Source: an uncultured Oligoflexales bacterium
Lineage (GTDB): Bacteria; Bdellovibrionota_B; Oligoflexia; Oligoflexales; JAPPIL01
Direction of reading: 5' to 3'
Assembly: GCA_958296095.1 (NCBI GenBank)
Contig: OY282434.1
Coordinates: 2,324,001 to 2,388,000 of the forward strand
Length of the DNA: 64,000 bases
The notes beneath the pieces were generated by a model that saw only the letters and a program-made list of their open reading frames with translations, ran no database searches and had not been told where the DNA came from. Position 1 is the first letter of the stretch. Each line of letters begins with the position of its first letter. Shown one piece after another: positions 8,085 through 17,555 of this stretch. A program made the position numbers and the translations under genes.

Positions 8085-8778
8085 ACGCACGACTTTTTGT
8101 ATCGCTCGCTTCGCTCGCTACGCTGCTTTTTTGTAACGCTCGCTTCCTAGCTCGCTTCGCTCGCTACGCTGCTCTTTGTATCGCTCGCTTCCTAGCTCAT
8201 CGCTACGCGATGCTTTCTGTATCGCTCGCTTTCTAGCTCGCTTCGCTCGCTACGCTGCTTTTTGTATCGCTCGCTTCCTAGCTCATCGCTACGCGATGCT
8301 TTCTGTATCGCTCGCTTTCTAGCTCGCTTCGCTCGCTACGCTGCTTTTTGTATCGCTCGCTTCCTAGCTCGCTGCATGTTCTCAGGCCACTCTGCGCGCC
8401 CTCTCTGCTTGCTCCCAAGCCTTCTCGCGGTTGCCCACACCTCTTGCCTACCGAGAGCCCCATGAATGGCAGGGAGAGACCGTGCGAAAACTCGACCGCA
8501 AATACTGCCATATTGTTGTTAGATTATGCTTTCAGACAAGAGTATGTGCTTACTACCCGTTCGGGGAGAGTTTCTCGGCAGGTCTGCTCCCTGCCAAGAC
8601 AACGGAGGTTTGTGCTAAGGAAGGTCTTTGCCTCTCGTTATTGCGTTCAAGCTTGCCCCCAAGCCTCTCGGTAGGGCTGCGCCTCGCCAAGATAACGGAG
8701 GTTTGGGCTAAAGAAGGTTTTGCCTCTCGTTGTTACGTTCAAGCTTGCCCCCAAGCCTCTCGGTAGGGCTGCGCCCTG
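8085..8778 (-). repeat. Interspersed stem-loop repeat, block 3 (reverse)
   Basis: One core unit (arms near 8452 and 8575) preceded by about 280 bp of tandem tail modules (CGCTCGCTACGCTGCTTTTT and CATCGCTACGCGATG mini-hairpins) and followed by repeated CTCTCGGTAGGGCTGCGCC segments. It ends next to the terminator of the liv operon. Confidence 0.85.
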
Positions 8779-8795
8779 CCTGTAGTGACCCCCTG

Positions 8796-8834
8796 AAAAA
8801 AACCCGATATTCGCGTGAACTCACACGGGCCGGG
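8796..8834 (-). terminator. Rho-independent terminator after livF
   Basis: On the minus strand, CCCG...CGGG outer and CGTG...CACG inner arms are followed by seven T. It lies 46 bp past the livF stop. The tail GGTTTTTTTCAGGGGGTC recurs after the lipoprotein gene at 40413, again where a repeat block starts. Confidence 0.55.
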
Positions 8835-8879
8835 AAAACTGCTCGCTAACAACCAGCCACGCAGCTGCGGAGAGAGAGC

Positions 8880-9584
8880 CTAATGCCCTCCGAGGTAGGC
8901 CCGCTGCACATCGCCGTTAGCCATCAGCTCAGCATTCGTGCCCGACAAGGCCAGCTTACCGTTGACCAACACATATCCACGCTGCGCAAACTTCAAGGCC
9001 ATGTTGGCATTTTGTTCCACCAAAAAGATCGTTGTGCCTTCGTCAGCAATTTTTTGTAAAGTTTTAAATATCTGCCGAATAATCAACGGAGCTAAGCCAA
9101 GCGAGGGCTCGTCGAGCAACAACAGCTTAGGCCGTGCCATCAAGCCCCGCCCAATTGCCAACATCTGCTGTTCACCACCTGACAGTGTGCCTGCCCGCTG
9201 CATGCTGCGTTCCTTCAACACGGGAAAGATCGCGTAGACCCGCCCCATGTCGGCCGCGACACCGCGATCACGCCGATGTATCGCTCCCGTCAGTAAATTC
9301 TCACCCACCGTCATCTGCGGGAAAATCCTGCGTCCCTCAGGCACAAGTGTAATGCCGTAACTCGACACCTTGTGTGCAGGCACACGCGTCAAGTCTCGTC
9401 CCTCGAACGTAATGCTACCGCTGCGTACTGGCGGGTGCCCAAACACCGACATCATTAGAGTCGATTTGCCCGCGCCATTCGCGCCAATCAAGGTCACAAT
9501 CTCATGCTGATCAACATGCAGCGACACCCCGTGCAACGCCTGTATCTGCCCATACCACACACTAACATTGTCGATGCGCAACAT
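8880..9584 (-). CDS. livF: Branched-chain amino-acid ABC transporter, ATPase LivF
   Basis: 234-residue cytoplasmic ATPase that with LivG drives import of leucine, isoleucine and valine. Walker A is GANGAGKST (34-42), the signature LSGGEQQM, Walker B LLLLDEPSLGL, then the H-loop region IFLVEQNANMAL, which is typical of LivF. Length matches the family (about 235). It is last in the livKHMGF operon; its ATG meets the livG stop with a base of overlap, so the two are coupled. A terminator follows. Confidence 0.97.
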   Translation of the reverse strand: MLRIDNVSVWYGQIQALHGVSLHVDQHEIVTLIGANGAGKSTLMMSVFGHPPVRSGSITFEGRDLTRVPAHKVSSYGITLVPEGRRIFPQMTVGENLLTGAIHRRDRGVAADMGRVYAIFPVLKERSMQRAGTLSGGEQQMLAIGRGLMARPKLLLLDEPSLGLAPLIIRQIFKTLQKIADEGTTIFLVEQNANMALKFAQRGYVLVNGKLALSGTNAELMANGDVQRAYLGGH

Positions 9585-10468
9585 CAGTCGTCCTCTTCTG
9601 TACCAAGATAAGCAGACAGGACCCGCGGATCGCTGCTGACCTGCGCAGGCGTGCCGTCCGCAATGACCCGCCCAGAGTCGAGCACAATGATGTGATCGGA
9701 AATTTGCATCACCAACGTCATGTCATGCTCGATGATAAACACGGCAATGCCATAGCCGCGACAGACACTGCGAATCAAGGCCGCCAACTCCATGGTCTCG
9801 GAATTGTTCAAACCCGCAGCAGGCTCATCAAAACATATCAAGATCGGATCGGTGCATAAGGCACGCACAATTTCTAATTTTTTCTGCTGACCATAAGGCA
9901 ACTCCCCCGCCAAACGATTGCGCTCTTTCTCCAAACCAAACTCCCGCAACCATCCCCACGCCCGATCGACTAGTTTTCTTTCTGTGCGACGATAGGCAGG
10001 CAATTCAAGCACCCCCGCCAGCAAGTTAGCATGTGTTGCCTGATGCTGTGCCACCAGCAAGTTTTCCATTACCGTCATCGCGGTAAACAGACGTGTGTTC
10101 TGAAAGGTGCGAGCAATGCCCCGCCGAATTATCTGATGTGTGCCACCAGACATCTTGTAGTATAGCTTGCGCGCTAAGCGCGACGGCGCAAACATGTCGT
10201 TCGCCGTAAACGCCCGGCCCAACAGCTCAACGACATCCACCGTCCCGCCTTTACCCTGAAACACAATACGCCCCTGCGTCGGACGATAAAAACCCGTCAA
10301 GCAATTGAACACCGTTGTCTTGCCCGCACCATTCGGCCCGATCAAGGCCGTCACCGCGTCGCGGCGCACGCGAAAATTGACATCGTCAAGCGCTACCAAG
10401 CCGCCAAAGCTAAGGCCAAGACTCTCGACACTGAGCAGCGCTTCGCCGGTCACCGTTGCCTCAGTCAT
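9584..10468 (-). CDS. livG: Branched-chain amino-acid ABC transporter, ATPase LivG
   Basis: 294 residues. Walker A GPNGAGKTT (44-52), a long LivG-type insertion between the Q-loop and signature (including the NTRLFTAMTVMENLLVAQH stretch), the variant signature LPYGQQKKLEIVRAL, Walker B ICFDEPAAGLN and switch IIEHDM. Slightly longer than E. coli LivG because of the insert around residues 75-110 (VDVVELLGRAFTANDMF). It pairs with LivF on the cytoplasmic side of LivHM. Its start overlaps the livM stop (ATGA). Confidence 0.97.
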   Translation of the reverse strand: MTEATVTGEALLSVESLGLSFGGLVALDDVNFRVRRDAVTALIGPNGAGKTTVFNCLTGFYRPTQGRIVFQGKGGTVDVVELLGRAFTANDMFAPSRLARKLYYKMSGGTHQIIRRGIARTFQNTRLFTAMTVMENLLVAQHQATHANLLAGVLELPAYRRTERKLVDRAWGWLREFGLEKERNRLAGELPYGQQKKLEIVRALCTDPILICFDEPAAGLNNSETMELAALIRSVCRGYGIAVFIIEHDMTLVMQISDHIIVLDSGRVIADGTPAQVSSDPRVLSAYLGTEEDD

Positions 10469-11703
10469 TCAGCCTGCTCAAACTGCTGCCGCTTAGCAAC
10501 CACAAAACCACGCGGCTTCCAAATCATCATCACCACCATCAAGCCGCCAAATAGAATGAGGCGAAAATCAGAAAACTCCCGCAAAATCTCTGGCAGTAGC
10601 GTAATCACCACCGCCGCGGCAATCACCCCACCTGTCGAGCCGCCACCACCGAGCACCACGATGCACAAAATCAAGGCCGACTCAAAAAAAGTAAACGAAG
10701 TCGGATTGATAAATCCCTGCCAAGCGGCGAAGAACACCCCTGCCATGCCCGCGATCATCGCCCCCATGCTAAACGCTGACAGCTTGATCGTCACATGATT
10801 CAAACCCAATGAACGGCAAGCAATCTCGTCTTCGCGCAAGGCCTCCCACGAGCGGCCCAGCGGCATTTTTTTGAGCCGATTGAAGAAAAAAACCGTGCCA
10901 CACACCACCAGCAACGACAGCAAATAAATGAAAGTATAGCGGTAAGCAATGGCATAATCGACCCCCAAAAACTCGTGCAGTGGTCGCCCGCCTTGCGTCG
11001 CTGTCGGGGCAAACTCAAGCCCCAAGAAAGTCGGTGCTGGTGCTTGCACACCATTCGGCCCGCCGGTAAATTCCAGCCAGTTGTTGAGCACCAAGCGAAT
11101 TATTTCACCAAAACCAAGGGTCACGATAGCAAGATAGTCGCCGTGCATACGCAACACAGGGAAGCCTAGCAGCACACCACAGCAGGCTGCCAGCCCCATT
11201 GCAAATGGCAATGCCGTCCAGAACCCCAAGCCCAGATACTGCGCCCCGAGCGCATAGCTATATGCACCGACGGCGTAAAAAGCGACAAAGCCAAGATCCA
11301 ACAACCCCGCCAAACCGACGACGATATTCAAGCCCATCCCTAGCAAGATGTAGATGAATACCGAGATGAGCACCGTCAACCAGTATTCGTTAACCATCAA
11401 CGGCATCAGTAGGAGCACAGCCGGCAAGGCATAGGACAAGTGCCGCTGCTGCGCGGTCAGCAGTTGCAACGGTGCCGCGAGCCGCGACTTTGCCCCCGCC
11501 AGCCACCCGCCCATTGCTGCCGATCGCCTGCGACACAACAGCAGCACGAGCCTGCCGCAAGCAACGATGATGGCCAGCAACAGCGGACGCAGCCAAGCAA
11601 GTTGGTAGTCATAACCTTTCAGAATAAAGCCAGTTATTGGCAAGAAAATTACCAGTGCGACAAAGAAAGTCAGCAACGTCTCTCTGAGCAGTGGACGCGA
11701 CAT
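10465..11703 (-). CDS. livM: Branched-chain amino-acid ABC transporter, permease LivM
   Basis: 412-residue inner-membrane permease with about ten hydrophobic segments. The first 80 residues are the N-terminal extension known from E. coli LivM; the core contains GLNIVVGLAGLLDLGFVAFY, the hallmark of the family, and the ATPase-contact loop EDEIACRSLGLN. It forms the channel with LivH. The start is the ATG at 11703, 3 bp after the livH stop. Confidence 0.96.
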   Translation of the reverse strand: MSRPLLRETLLTFFVALVIFLPITGFILKGYDYQLAWLRPLLLAIIVACGRLVLLLCRRRSAAMGGWLAGAKSRLAAPLQLLTAQQRHLSYALPAVLLLMPLMVNEYWLTVLISVFIYILLGMGLNIVVGLAGLLDLGFVAFYAVGAYSYALGAQYLGLGFWTALPFAMGLAACCGVLLGFPVLRMHGDYLAIVTLGFGEIIRLVLNNWLEFTGGPNGVQAPAPTFLGLEFAPTATQGGRPLHEFLGVDYAIAYRYTFIYLLSLLVVCGTVFFFNRLKKMPLGRSWEALREDEIACRSLGLNHVTIKLSAFSMGAMIAGMAGVFFAAWQGFINPTSFTFFESALILCIVVLGGGGSTGGVIAAAVVITLLPEILREFSDFRLILFGGLMVVMMIWKPRGFVVAKRQQFEQAE

Positions 11704-11706
11704 CGC

Positions 11707-12624
11707 TCACACCTTCTCGATTTCGGGTTTACCCAGCAGACCGCTGGGTTTGAAAATCAACACCAGCACCAGGATAGAGAAAGCAAACACATCCTTGTAA
11801 TCGGTATTGATCAAGCCCGAAAAAAGCGCCTCGCACAAGCCTAGCACGATGCCCCCTAACATCGCCCCCGGCAATGAGCCGATGCCACCCAGCACTGCGG
11901 CGGTGAAAGCCTTGATGCCCGCGACGAAACCGATGTAAAAATCAAACGTGCCATAGTTCAGCGACACCAGCACCCCCGCCATTGCCGCCATCGCCGCGCC
12001 GATGACGAACACCCAGGCAATGGTGCGATCGACATTCACCCCCAGTATAGATGCCATCGTCATGTCCTGCTGCGTGGCACGACAAGCACGACCCAGTGAA
12101 GTTTTGGCGATGATCAACGTCAGCGCCGCCATGCCGATGATAGCCACGACAATAATGAGACATTGCGTGTGCGAAATTTGAATGACATCTTCGCCGCGGC
12201 CGAAAGTAAGATTGCCATCAATCAGAGTTGGCACACCCTGTGAACGTGCTCCCTGACTGATCTGCACATAGTTCTGCAACACCAGCGACATGCCAATGGC
12301 TGAAATCATCGGGGCCAGCCGCCCTGAACCACGCAACGGGCGATATGCAACCCGTTCGATCACCCAGCCATACAGCGCCGTAATCACCACCGCCAACAGC
12401 AAGGCGATAAGCAGTGGCAAAAAAACCGCGTTGAACCCGAAAGCAAAGCACACCGCCAACACGATAGCCGTGACATAGGCCGAGATCATGTAGATGTCGC
12501 CGTGGGCGAAGTTGACCATACCGATGATCCCGTAGACCATCGTATAGCCAACGGCAATCAAACCGTAAATCGAACCGAGCACGACCCCGTTAAGAACTTG
12601 CTGACCTAAAATATACAGGTCGAT
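11707..12624 (-). CDS. livH: Branched-chain amino-acid ABC transporter, permease LivH (start uncertain)
   Basis: Inner-membrane permease with the family hallmark GSIYGLIAVGYTMVYGIIGMVNFAHG. The first usual start codon, GTG at 12582, would remove the first part of transmembrane helix 1. The frame is open upstream and reads IDLYILGQQVLNGVVLGS, which aligns with the normal N-terminus (FLQQ-x-NG-x-LGS). No ATG, GTG or TTG is available there, but GGGGGAG lies 5-6 bases before an ATC at 12624 and about 11 before a CTG at 12618. I place the start tentatively at 12624. Second gene of the operon; it must pair with LivM. Confidence 0.85.
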   Translation of the reverse strand: MDLYILGQQVLNGVVLGSIYGLIAVGYTMVYGIIGMVNFAHGDIYMISAYVTAIVLAVCFAFGFNAVFLPLLIALLLAVVITALYGWVIERVAYRPLRGSGRLAPMISAIGMSLVLQNYVQISQGARSQGVPTLIDGNLTFGRGEDVIQISHTQCLIIVVAIIGMAALTLIIAKTSLGRACRATQQDMTMASILGVNVDRTIAWVFVIGAAMAAMAGVLVSLNYGTFDFYIGFVAGIKAFTAAVLGGIGSLPGAMLGGIVLGLCEALFSGLINTDYKDVFAFSILVLVLIFKPSGLLGKPEIEKV

Positions 12625-12655
12625 TTTCGCTCCCCCCGCGCGCCCCGTCGCAGAA

Positions 12656-13810
12656 TTACAGCTCGTTTCGTCTCAGCTCACGGTACTTTTTGTTTTTGCT
12701 CTCGAAAGTCCACTTGTAAACGACGTAATCAATGGTAGTCAAGTCACCATTCTTATCCCACGTGCGCGACCCCATCACTGTGTTGACTTTGTTGCTCTTC
12801 AACCACTTGGCCATCTTCATGCCGTTAGGACGAGAGTTCTTGCCGAGCGTTGCCGCCATCGCCGCCGCTACTGCCTGCACCGCGGCATAGGTGTAAAGCG
12901 TGTAACCTTCTGGCTCAAAGCCCATTTTGCGATACTCGGCGACGATCTTTTTGCCCGCAGGCTGTTCCCGTGGGTCACGAGCAAAGGTCATGTAAACACC
13001 CTTGACGAATTTACTGCCACCTGCGGTGACAACCATCTCATCACTGACAATGCCATCACCAGAAACGAAGTGTGCCTTCAAACCCTGTTGCCGCATTTGC
13101 CGCACCAACGGCCCTGCTTCGCTATGCACCCCACCAAAAAACACCGTATCGGCTTTGACCGACTTAATCTTGGTCACCAATGCGCTAAAATCCTTCTCGC
13201 CCCTAGTCAAGCCTTCATACAGAACTTCCTTGAGCTTGGCTTTTCTGAGATTAATACGCACTTCGTCAGCAAAACCCTGCCCGTAGGTATCCTTATCGTG
13301 CACGATGGCAATACGCTTCGCCTTCAGACGCTGGGTGATGAAGTTAGCCGCGACAACCCCCTGCTGATCATCGCGTCCGCACGTCCTGAACACCGTCTGC
13401 AAGCCACGTGTGGTAACCTTGGGGTTGGTCGATGCAGGCGTAATCATCAACACGTTGTTTTCGGCGTAAACAGTCGAAGCTGGCATCGTCGAAGAGGAGC
13501 AGAAGTGTCCAACCACCGCGGCAACCTTGTCCTTCACCGTCAGTTTGTTGGCAACCGCTACGGCCTGCTTGGGCTCGCAAGCATCGTCCGCCTTAATCAA
13601 TTCAATTTTGTGCCCGTTGATTCCGCCTTTAGCGTTGATATGCTTGACCGCCAACTGGCCACCCTGCCACAACTGCTCCCCAAAGGACGCGGCGAAGCCA
13701 CTAAACGGACCTGCCAAGCCAATCTTGATCTTGTCCTTACCACTGGCTACTCCCCCGCTGCCAGCTATGCCTACAGCACATACCAAACCCACAAAAAGTC
13801 TGCTAAACAT
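12656..13810 (-). CDS. livK: Branched-chain amino-acid-binding periplasmic protein LivK
   Basis: Periplasmic receptor of the LIV system. ATG at 13810 is preferred: GGAG lies 8 bases upstream and a signal peptide follows (FSRLFVGLVCAVGIAGSGGVASG); the longer frame to 13873 would overlap the promoter. Mature protein begins DKIKIGLAGPFSGFAA, then KGGINGHKIELIKADDACEP and VVGHFCSSSTMPAS, the type I periplasmic-binding fold with the ligand loop. About 384 residues, normal for the family. First gene of livKHMGF, transcribed from the promoter at 13853-13880. Confidence 0.95.
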   Translation of the reverse strand: MFSRLFVGLVCAVGIAGSGGVASGKDKIKIGLAGPFSGFAASFGEQLWQGGQLAVKHINAKGGINGHKIELIKADDACEPKQAVAVANKLTVKDKVAAVVGHFCSSSTMPASTVYAENNVLMITPASTNPKVTTRGLQTVFRTCGRDDQQGVVAANFITQRLKAKRIAIVHDKDTYGQGFADEVRINLRKAKLKEVLYEGLTRGEKDFSALVTKIKSVKADTVFFGGVHSEAGPLVRQMRQQGLKAHFVSGDGIVSDEMVVTAGGSKFVKGVYMTFARDPREQPAGKKIVAEYRKMGFEPEGYTLYTYAAVQAVAAAMAATLGKNSRPNGMKMAKWLKSNKVNTVMGSRTWDKNGDLTTIDYVVYKWTFESKNKKYRELRRNEL

Positions 13811-13852
13811 AAGATAATCTCCAAGAAATAATCGAACCCTGACTGTCCCTCC

Positions 13853-13880
13853 AGTATACCGAGACTTATACAACCTTCAA
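13853..13880 (-). promoter_or_regulatory. Predicted sigma-70-type promoter of livKHMGF
   Basis: On the minus strand TTGAAG (13880-13875), 16 bases, TATACT (13858-13853). The start of transcription would be near 13846, giving a leader of about 35 bases before the livK ATG. The -35 box lies in the last codons of the upstream ATPase gene. Confidence 0.55.
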
Positions 13881-14749
13881 GCCCTTTCCTGCTCAGCGCA
13901 GCGCAGCTCTTGCAAGCAAGGCGGATTGCCACGGCGCAGAATGACATAGTTCAAGCCTGCAAAACACGCGTCGGCAGCAACTGTGCTGCGATGATGAAGT
14001 TGTAACAAAAAACGCATCCGTGCTAGCGCCTGCGACACAGACTCGGCATGCAAGGTAGTCAGCAAGCCGAGATGTCCGACGGTCAGCGCTTTGACAAAGG
14101 CGATGATTTCCTGACCGCGCATCTCGCCCAGCACAAAACGATCAGGACGCAAACGCAGCATCTCTTCAATCAGCGTTTCCAACTTAACCTCACCACCGCC
14201 AGCAATCCCCTGTTCCCGCGCTTGACAGCGCACCCAAAGACGCGAGGACAGCGGCAGTTCAACGATCGACTCGACTATCATCACCCGCTCTTGTCTGCAC
14301 ATTTCCCGCAGCAGTGCCGCCAGCAAGGTTGTCTTACCACTCGCGGTCGCACCACAGATGAGCAATGGCTTGCCCTGTGCGACCAATTGCCGACACTGTG
14401 GCAACAGTGCTTGCGGATCGTGAAAATTTTGCAAGCTCAAGGCCGCGAAGGCATGCCGCCGCAGCGCGAGAATAGGGCCGTCGATAGCGACGGGAGGGAT
14501 AAGACAGTGCCAACGCAGATTGCATTCCTCCAGCAATCCGCCGCTGAAGGGCTTGCGGGGGTCGAGCCGCACGCCTTGTGCAAAGGCAAAATCCTGCAGC
14601 CAACGCACCATCTCTTCCTGCGCGGTAAAGATCGAATCCTGCACCCTACGCCCCGTGTTACTCACCACAGTGAGTGATGCCGTGCCGTTAACCAACACTT
14701 CGACGACCACTGGATCGGCGAAAAATTCACGCAGACGGGCGATGCTCAT
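13877..14749 (-). CDS. CpaF/VirB11-like secretion ATPase
   Basis: 290 residues from the ATG at 14749, which overlaps the dprA stop (ATGA) and has GGAGGGA upstream. Hexameric traffic ATPase fold: an N-terminal domain with VVVEVLVNGT, Walker A GATASGKTT (133-141), Asp-box-like VMIVESIVELPL, Walker B-region RFVLGEMRGQE and TTLHAES (His box). CpaF normally powers Tad/Flp pilus assembly, VirB11 type IV secretion. It is shorter than CpaF (about 400-480) because it lacks the N-terminal extension. No other pilus gene is near; the operon partner is dprA, suggesting a link to DNA uptake (inference). Confidence 0.85.
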   Translation of the reverse strand: MSIARLREFFADPVVVEVLVNGTASLTVVSNTGRRVQDSIFTAQEEMVRWLQDFAFAQGVRLDPRKPFSGGLLEECNLRWHCLIPPVAIDGPILALRRHAFAALSLQNFHDPQALLPQCRQLVAQGKPLLICGATASGKTTLLAALLREMCRQERVMIVESIVELPLSSRLWVRCQAREQGIAGGGEVKLETLIEEMLRLRPDRFVLGEMRGQEIIAFVKALTVGHLGLLTTLHAESVSQALARMRFLLQLHHRSTVAADACFAGLNYVILRRGNPPCLQELRCAEQERA

Positions 14750-15699
14750 GCCTGTCCCTCCTGCTGCCAAACAGACGCGGTGGCAAAGCTGTGTGCTCCC
14801 GCGGCGATCAGACGTTGGCTACCCGCCGTGCGCACATCGTCCGCAGGGTGCTGCAACACCCAAACCTCCGCGCCTTGATTGAGACTCAAGCCCGCGGTCA
14901 GCAGCGCTCCCGAACGCTCGCCAGCCTCCATTACCATCAGCATCGGCGACAGGCCCGCGATGATGCGATTACGCACAGGGAAATCGCAAGGACGGCAGGG
15001 GGTATGCCACAGTCGCTCGCTGACAAACAGTGCACCTTGCTGCCATAGCTCACGAAAGGCCGCGGCGTTACCACGTGGGTGCAGAGAGCTGAAGCCGCCA
15101 GCAAACACCGCAATAGCGGGCACAGGTGAGACAGAGGCAGACAGTGCACCCCGATGCGCGGCGATGTCGCAACCATATGCACCGCCACTGACGACCGCCC
15201 ACCCCCGTTGTGCGGCAATCCGTCCCAGTGCAAACGACTCCTGCAAACCCCGCGGCGAGGCTTTGCGCGAACCGACGATGGAGACTCGAGGCAGTTCCAG
15301 CAGTGCTGTGTTGCCAAGCAGTGTCAAAACCAACGGCGGGTCGGGAATGGCACGCAGCCGGGCCGGATAAAGGCGATCGCCCCAGACCACGATCTTGGCT
15401 CCGTGTCGGGCACAGCTCTGTATATGGCCGTGCAACAGCTTCGCCAGCAGTTCGCTCTGCTGCAAGGCTTTACCCAGCGGCGAGGGTGGCAGTGCATCTT
15501 TGCACAGAGCCGCCACCATCAGCACTAGTGCGTGCCAATCTCGCAGTGATAGTTCGTCCATAGCAACACCGCGCAGCTGTAAGCCCTGTAGCAGGATACA
15601 GGCATCCCGCAGCGTATCGGGATGCAGCCAGTGGTAAGCTTGCTGTGATGCGGCATGCACCACCATCTTCAGTAAACGCAATTCGTGTTCGTCTATCAT
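14746..15699 (-). CDS. dprA: DNA processing protein DprA
   Basis: 317 residues from ATG 15699, with GGAG upstream. Binds incoming single-stranded DNA and loads RecA during natural transformation. Core Rossmann-like domain: VSIVGSRKASPRGLQ, VVSGGAYGCDIAAHRGAL, AVFAGGFSSLHP, FPVRNRIIAGLSPMLMVMEA, and SGALLTAGLSLNQGAEVWVL. An N-terminal helical region of about 110 residues precedes it, and the common C-terminal winged helix appears absent. Translationally coupled to the secretion-type ATPase downstream and divergent from rho; a DnaA-box-like TTATCCACA sits in the gap at 15729. Confidence 0.92.
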   Translation of the reverse strand: MIDEHELRLLKMVVHAASQQAYHWLHPDTLRDACILLQGLQLRGVAMDELSLRDWHALVLMVAALCKDALPPSPLGKALQQSELLAKLLHGHIQSCARHGAKIVVWGDRLYPARLRAIPDPPLVLTLLGNTALLELPRVSIVGSRKASPRGLQESFALGRIAAQRGWAVVSGGAYGCDIAAHRGALSASVSPVPAIAVFAGGFSSLHPRGNAAAFRELWQQGALFVSERLWHTPCRPCDFPVRNRIIAGLSPMLMVMEAGERSGALLTAGLSLNQGAEVWVLQHPADDVRTAGSQRLIAAGAHSFATASVWQQEGQA

Positions 15700-15728
15700 C
15701 GCTAGTTCTCCAAAACTTTTGCTGATAA

Positions 15729-15737
15729 TTATCCACA
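15729..15737 (+). promoter_or_regulatory. Single DnaA-box consensus between dprA and rho
   Basis: TTATCCACA, a perfect match to the high-affinity DnaA box, 30 bp upstream of the dprA start in the 300-bp divergent gap. A single box may occur by chance. The rest of the gap (15738-16002) holds no gene; it should contain the rho promoter and leader, but I cannot place boxes confidently. Confidence 0.35.
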
Positions 15738-16002
15738 ATAGGCGAAAACCTGAGCGCGCACCGCTGAGTTCTGTCCGCGACGGCAAAAAATTTTCATTTT
15801 TTTCTTTCCCTGTTGATTGCACTATGCCTTATGATAGAGTGGGAGGGGGCCGGGCGGTTTTTTTTCTAAGTTTGGGCATGATTCGGGCTTGCACTGAGCC
15901 TTTGCTTCGGGTTAGAAGTCCCCCTTTAGGACGTTAGACCTCGCCTGCGCTGAGCGACGCAAACCTGCCCGTGATGGCGCGGTATCAACATACAGGTGAA
16001 AG

Positions 16003-17328
16003 ATGAGCAAGGAACGGCAGTCGGCGATGCCTAGCAGAAAGGCTGGCGTGGACGGCAAGGATTTGGGCAACAAGATCAATCTCAAGGATCTCAAGAAGCT
16101 GCGCATCTCCGAGTTGAATCGCATGGCGAAGGACTTGGGTGTCGATGGTGCGAACGGCATGCGCAAGCAGGAGTTGATTTTCTCGCTGTTGCAGGCACAG
16201 TCCGAGAAAGGTGGGCATATCTACGGCGAAGGCGTGCTGGAAACCTTACCTGATGGGTTTGGTTTTTTACGCGCCCCTGACTACAACTACCTGCCTGGTC
16301 CTGATGACATTTACGTCTCACCTTCGCAGATTCGGCGTTTCAACCTGCGGACGGGCGATACGGTGTCGGGGCAAATTCGCCCCCCCAAGGACAGCGAGCG
16401 TTACTTTGCTCTATTGAAGGTAGAGCAAGTCAATGGCGAATCCCCCAACCCTGACTTTGAGAAGATTATTTTTGACAACCTCACGCCGCTGTATCCACTG
16501 GAGCGTTTCCAGATGGAGATCGACGGCACTGGCTCGACGCTCTCCTGTCGTATTCTTGACTTGATGATTCCGATTGGCAGAGGACAACGGTCGCTGATTG
16601 TCGCACCGCCGCGCACGGGCAAGACTATCCTATTGCAGAATATCGCCAATTCATTAGCGAAGAACCATCCACAGTGTGTCTTGATCGTGTTGCTGATCGA
16701 CGAGCGCCCTGAGGAGGTGACCGACATGGAGCGTTCGGTGCGGGGGGAGGTCATCAGTTCGACTTTCGACGAGCCGGCCCAGCGCCACGTGCAAGTTGCC
16801 GAGATGGTGATCGAAAAGGCCAAGCGTTTGGTCGAATACAAGCACGACGTGGTGATTTTGCTCGATTCGATCACACGGCTGGCACGTGCTTACAACTCGG
16901 TCGTGCCGCCGTCGGGCAAGATTCTTTCGGGGGGTGTTGATTCCAATGCTTTGCACAAGCCCAAACGTTTTTTCGGGGCGGCGCGCAACATCGAAGAGGG
17001 CGGTTCGTTAACGATTATCTCAACAGCGTTGATCGACACGGGGTCACGCATGGATGAGGTAATTTTCGAAGAATTCAAGGGCACAGGCAACATGGAGGTG
17101 CACCTCGACCGTCGTCTAGTAGAGAAGCGTATTTACCCGACAATCGACATCAACAAGTCGGGAACACGCAAGGAGGAGTTGTTGTTGCCGAAGGACGTGC
17201 TCAACCGCATGTGGATTTTGCGCAAATTGCTGCAACCACTCAACACCGTCGATGCCATGGTCTTCCTGCTTGACAAGATGGAGAAGACTAAGAACAACGC
17301 TGAATTTTTGGAAATGATGAACAGCTGA
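16003..17328 (+). CDS. rho: Transcription termination factor Rho
   Basis: 441 residues. Hexameric RNA helicase that ends transcription at Rho-dependent sites. N-terminal Rho_N helices ([20 protein letters not shown]), the cold-shock-like RNA-binding domain ([21 protein letters not shown]), Walker A APPRTGKT near residue 200, Walker [17 protein letters not shown] and the R-loop [21 protein letters not shown] short basic N-terminus precedes the Rho_N fold. First gene of rho-rpmE-prfA, 8 bp before rpmE. Confidence 0.98.
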   Translation: MSKERQSAMPSRKAGVDGKDLGNKINLKDLKKLRISELNRMAKDLGVDGANGMRKQELIFSLLQAQSEKGGHIYGEGVLETLPDGFGFLRAPDYNYLPGPDDIYVSPSQIRRFNLRTGDTVSGQIRPPKDSERYFALLKVEQVNGESPNPDFEKIIFDNLTPLYPLERFQMEIDGTGSTLSCRILDLMIPIGRGQRSLIVAPPRTGKTILLQNIANSLAKNHPQCVLIVLLIDERPEEVTDMERSVRGEVISSTFDEPAQRHVQVAEMVIEKAKRLVEYKHDVVILLDSITRLARAYNSVVPPSGKILSGGVDSNALHKPKRFFGAARNIEEGGSLTIISTALIDTGSRMDEVIFEEFKGTGNMEVHLDRRLVEKRIYPTIDINKSGTRKEELLLPKDVLNRMWILRKLLQPLNTVDAMVFLLDKMEKTKNNAEFLEMMNS

Positions 17329-17336
17329 AAGAGGCG

Positions 17337-17555
17337 ATGTTGAAGAAGGACATTCACCCCCAGATGTTCCCCGTCACCGTCAAGTGTGCATGCGGGGCGG
17401 CGTTTGTTACCACCTCGACGCTAGCGGAAGTCACGGTAGAAATTTGCAGTGCCTGTCATCCGCTGTTCACTGGCAAGCAAAAACTCGTCGATACTGCAGG
17501 TCGCATCGAGAAGTTTGAGCGCAAGTACGGCAAGCGCGCCACTGCCAAGAAGTAA
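17337..17555 (+). CDS. rpmE: 50S ribosomal protein L31
   Basis: 72-residue L31 of the zinc-binding (C+) type: KCACGAAF supplies the first cysteines and [14 protein letters not shown] the second pair. Binds the central protuberance of the 50S subunit. The order rho-rpmE-prfA on one strand is common in proteobacteria. Stop and next start overlap as TAATG. Confidence 0.96.
   Translation: MLKKDIHPQMFPVTVKCACGAAFVTTSTLAEVTVEICSACHPLFTGKQKLVDTAGRIEKFERKYGKRATAKK

Noticed and set aside
13070-13831. Long plus-strand frame opposite livK
   Set aside because: Shadow of the well-supported livK gene.
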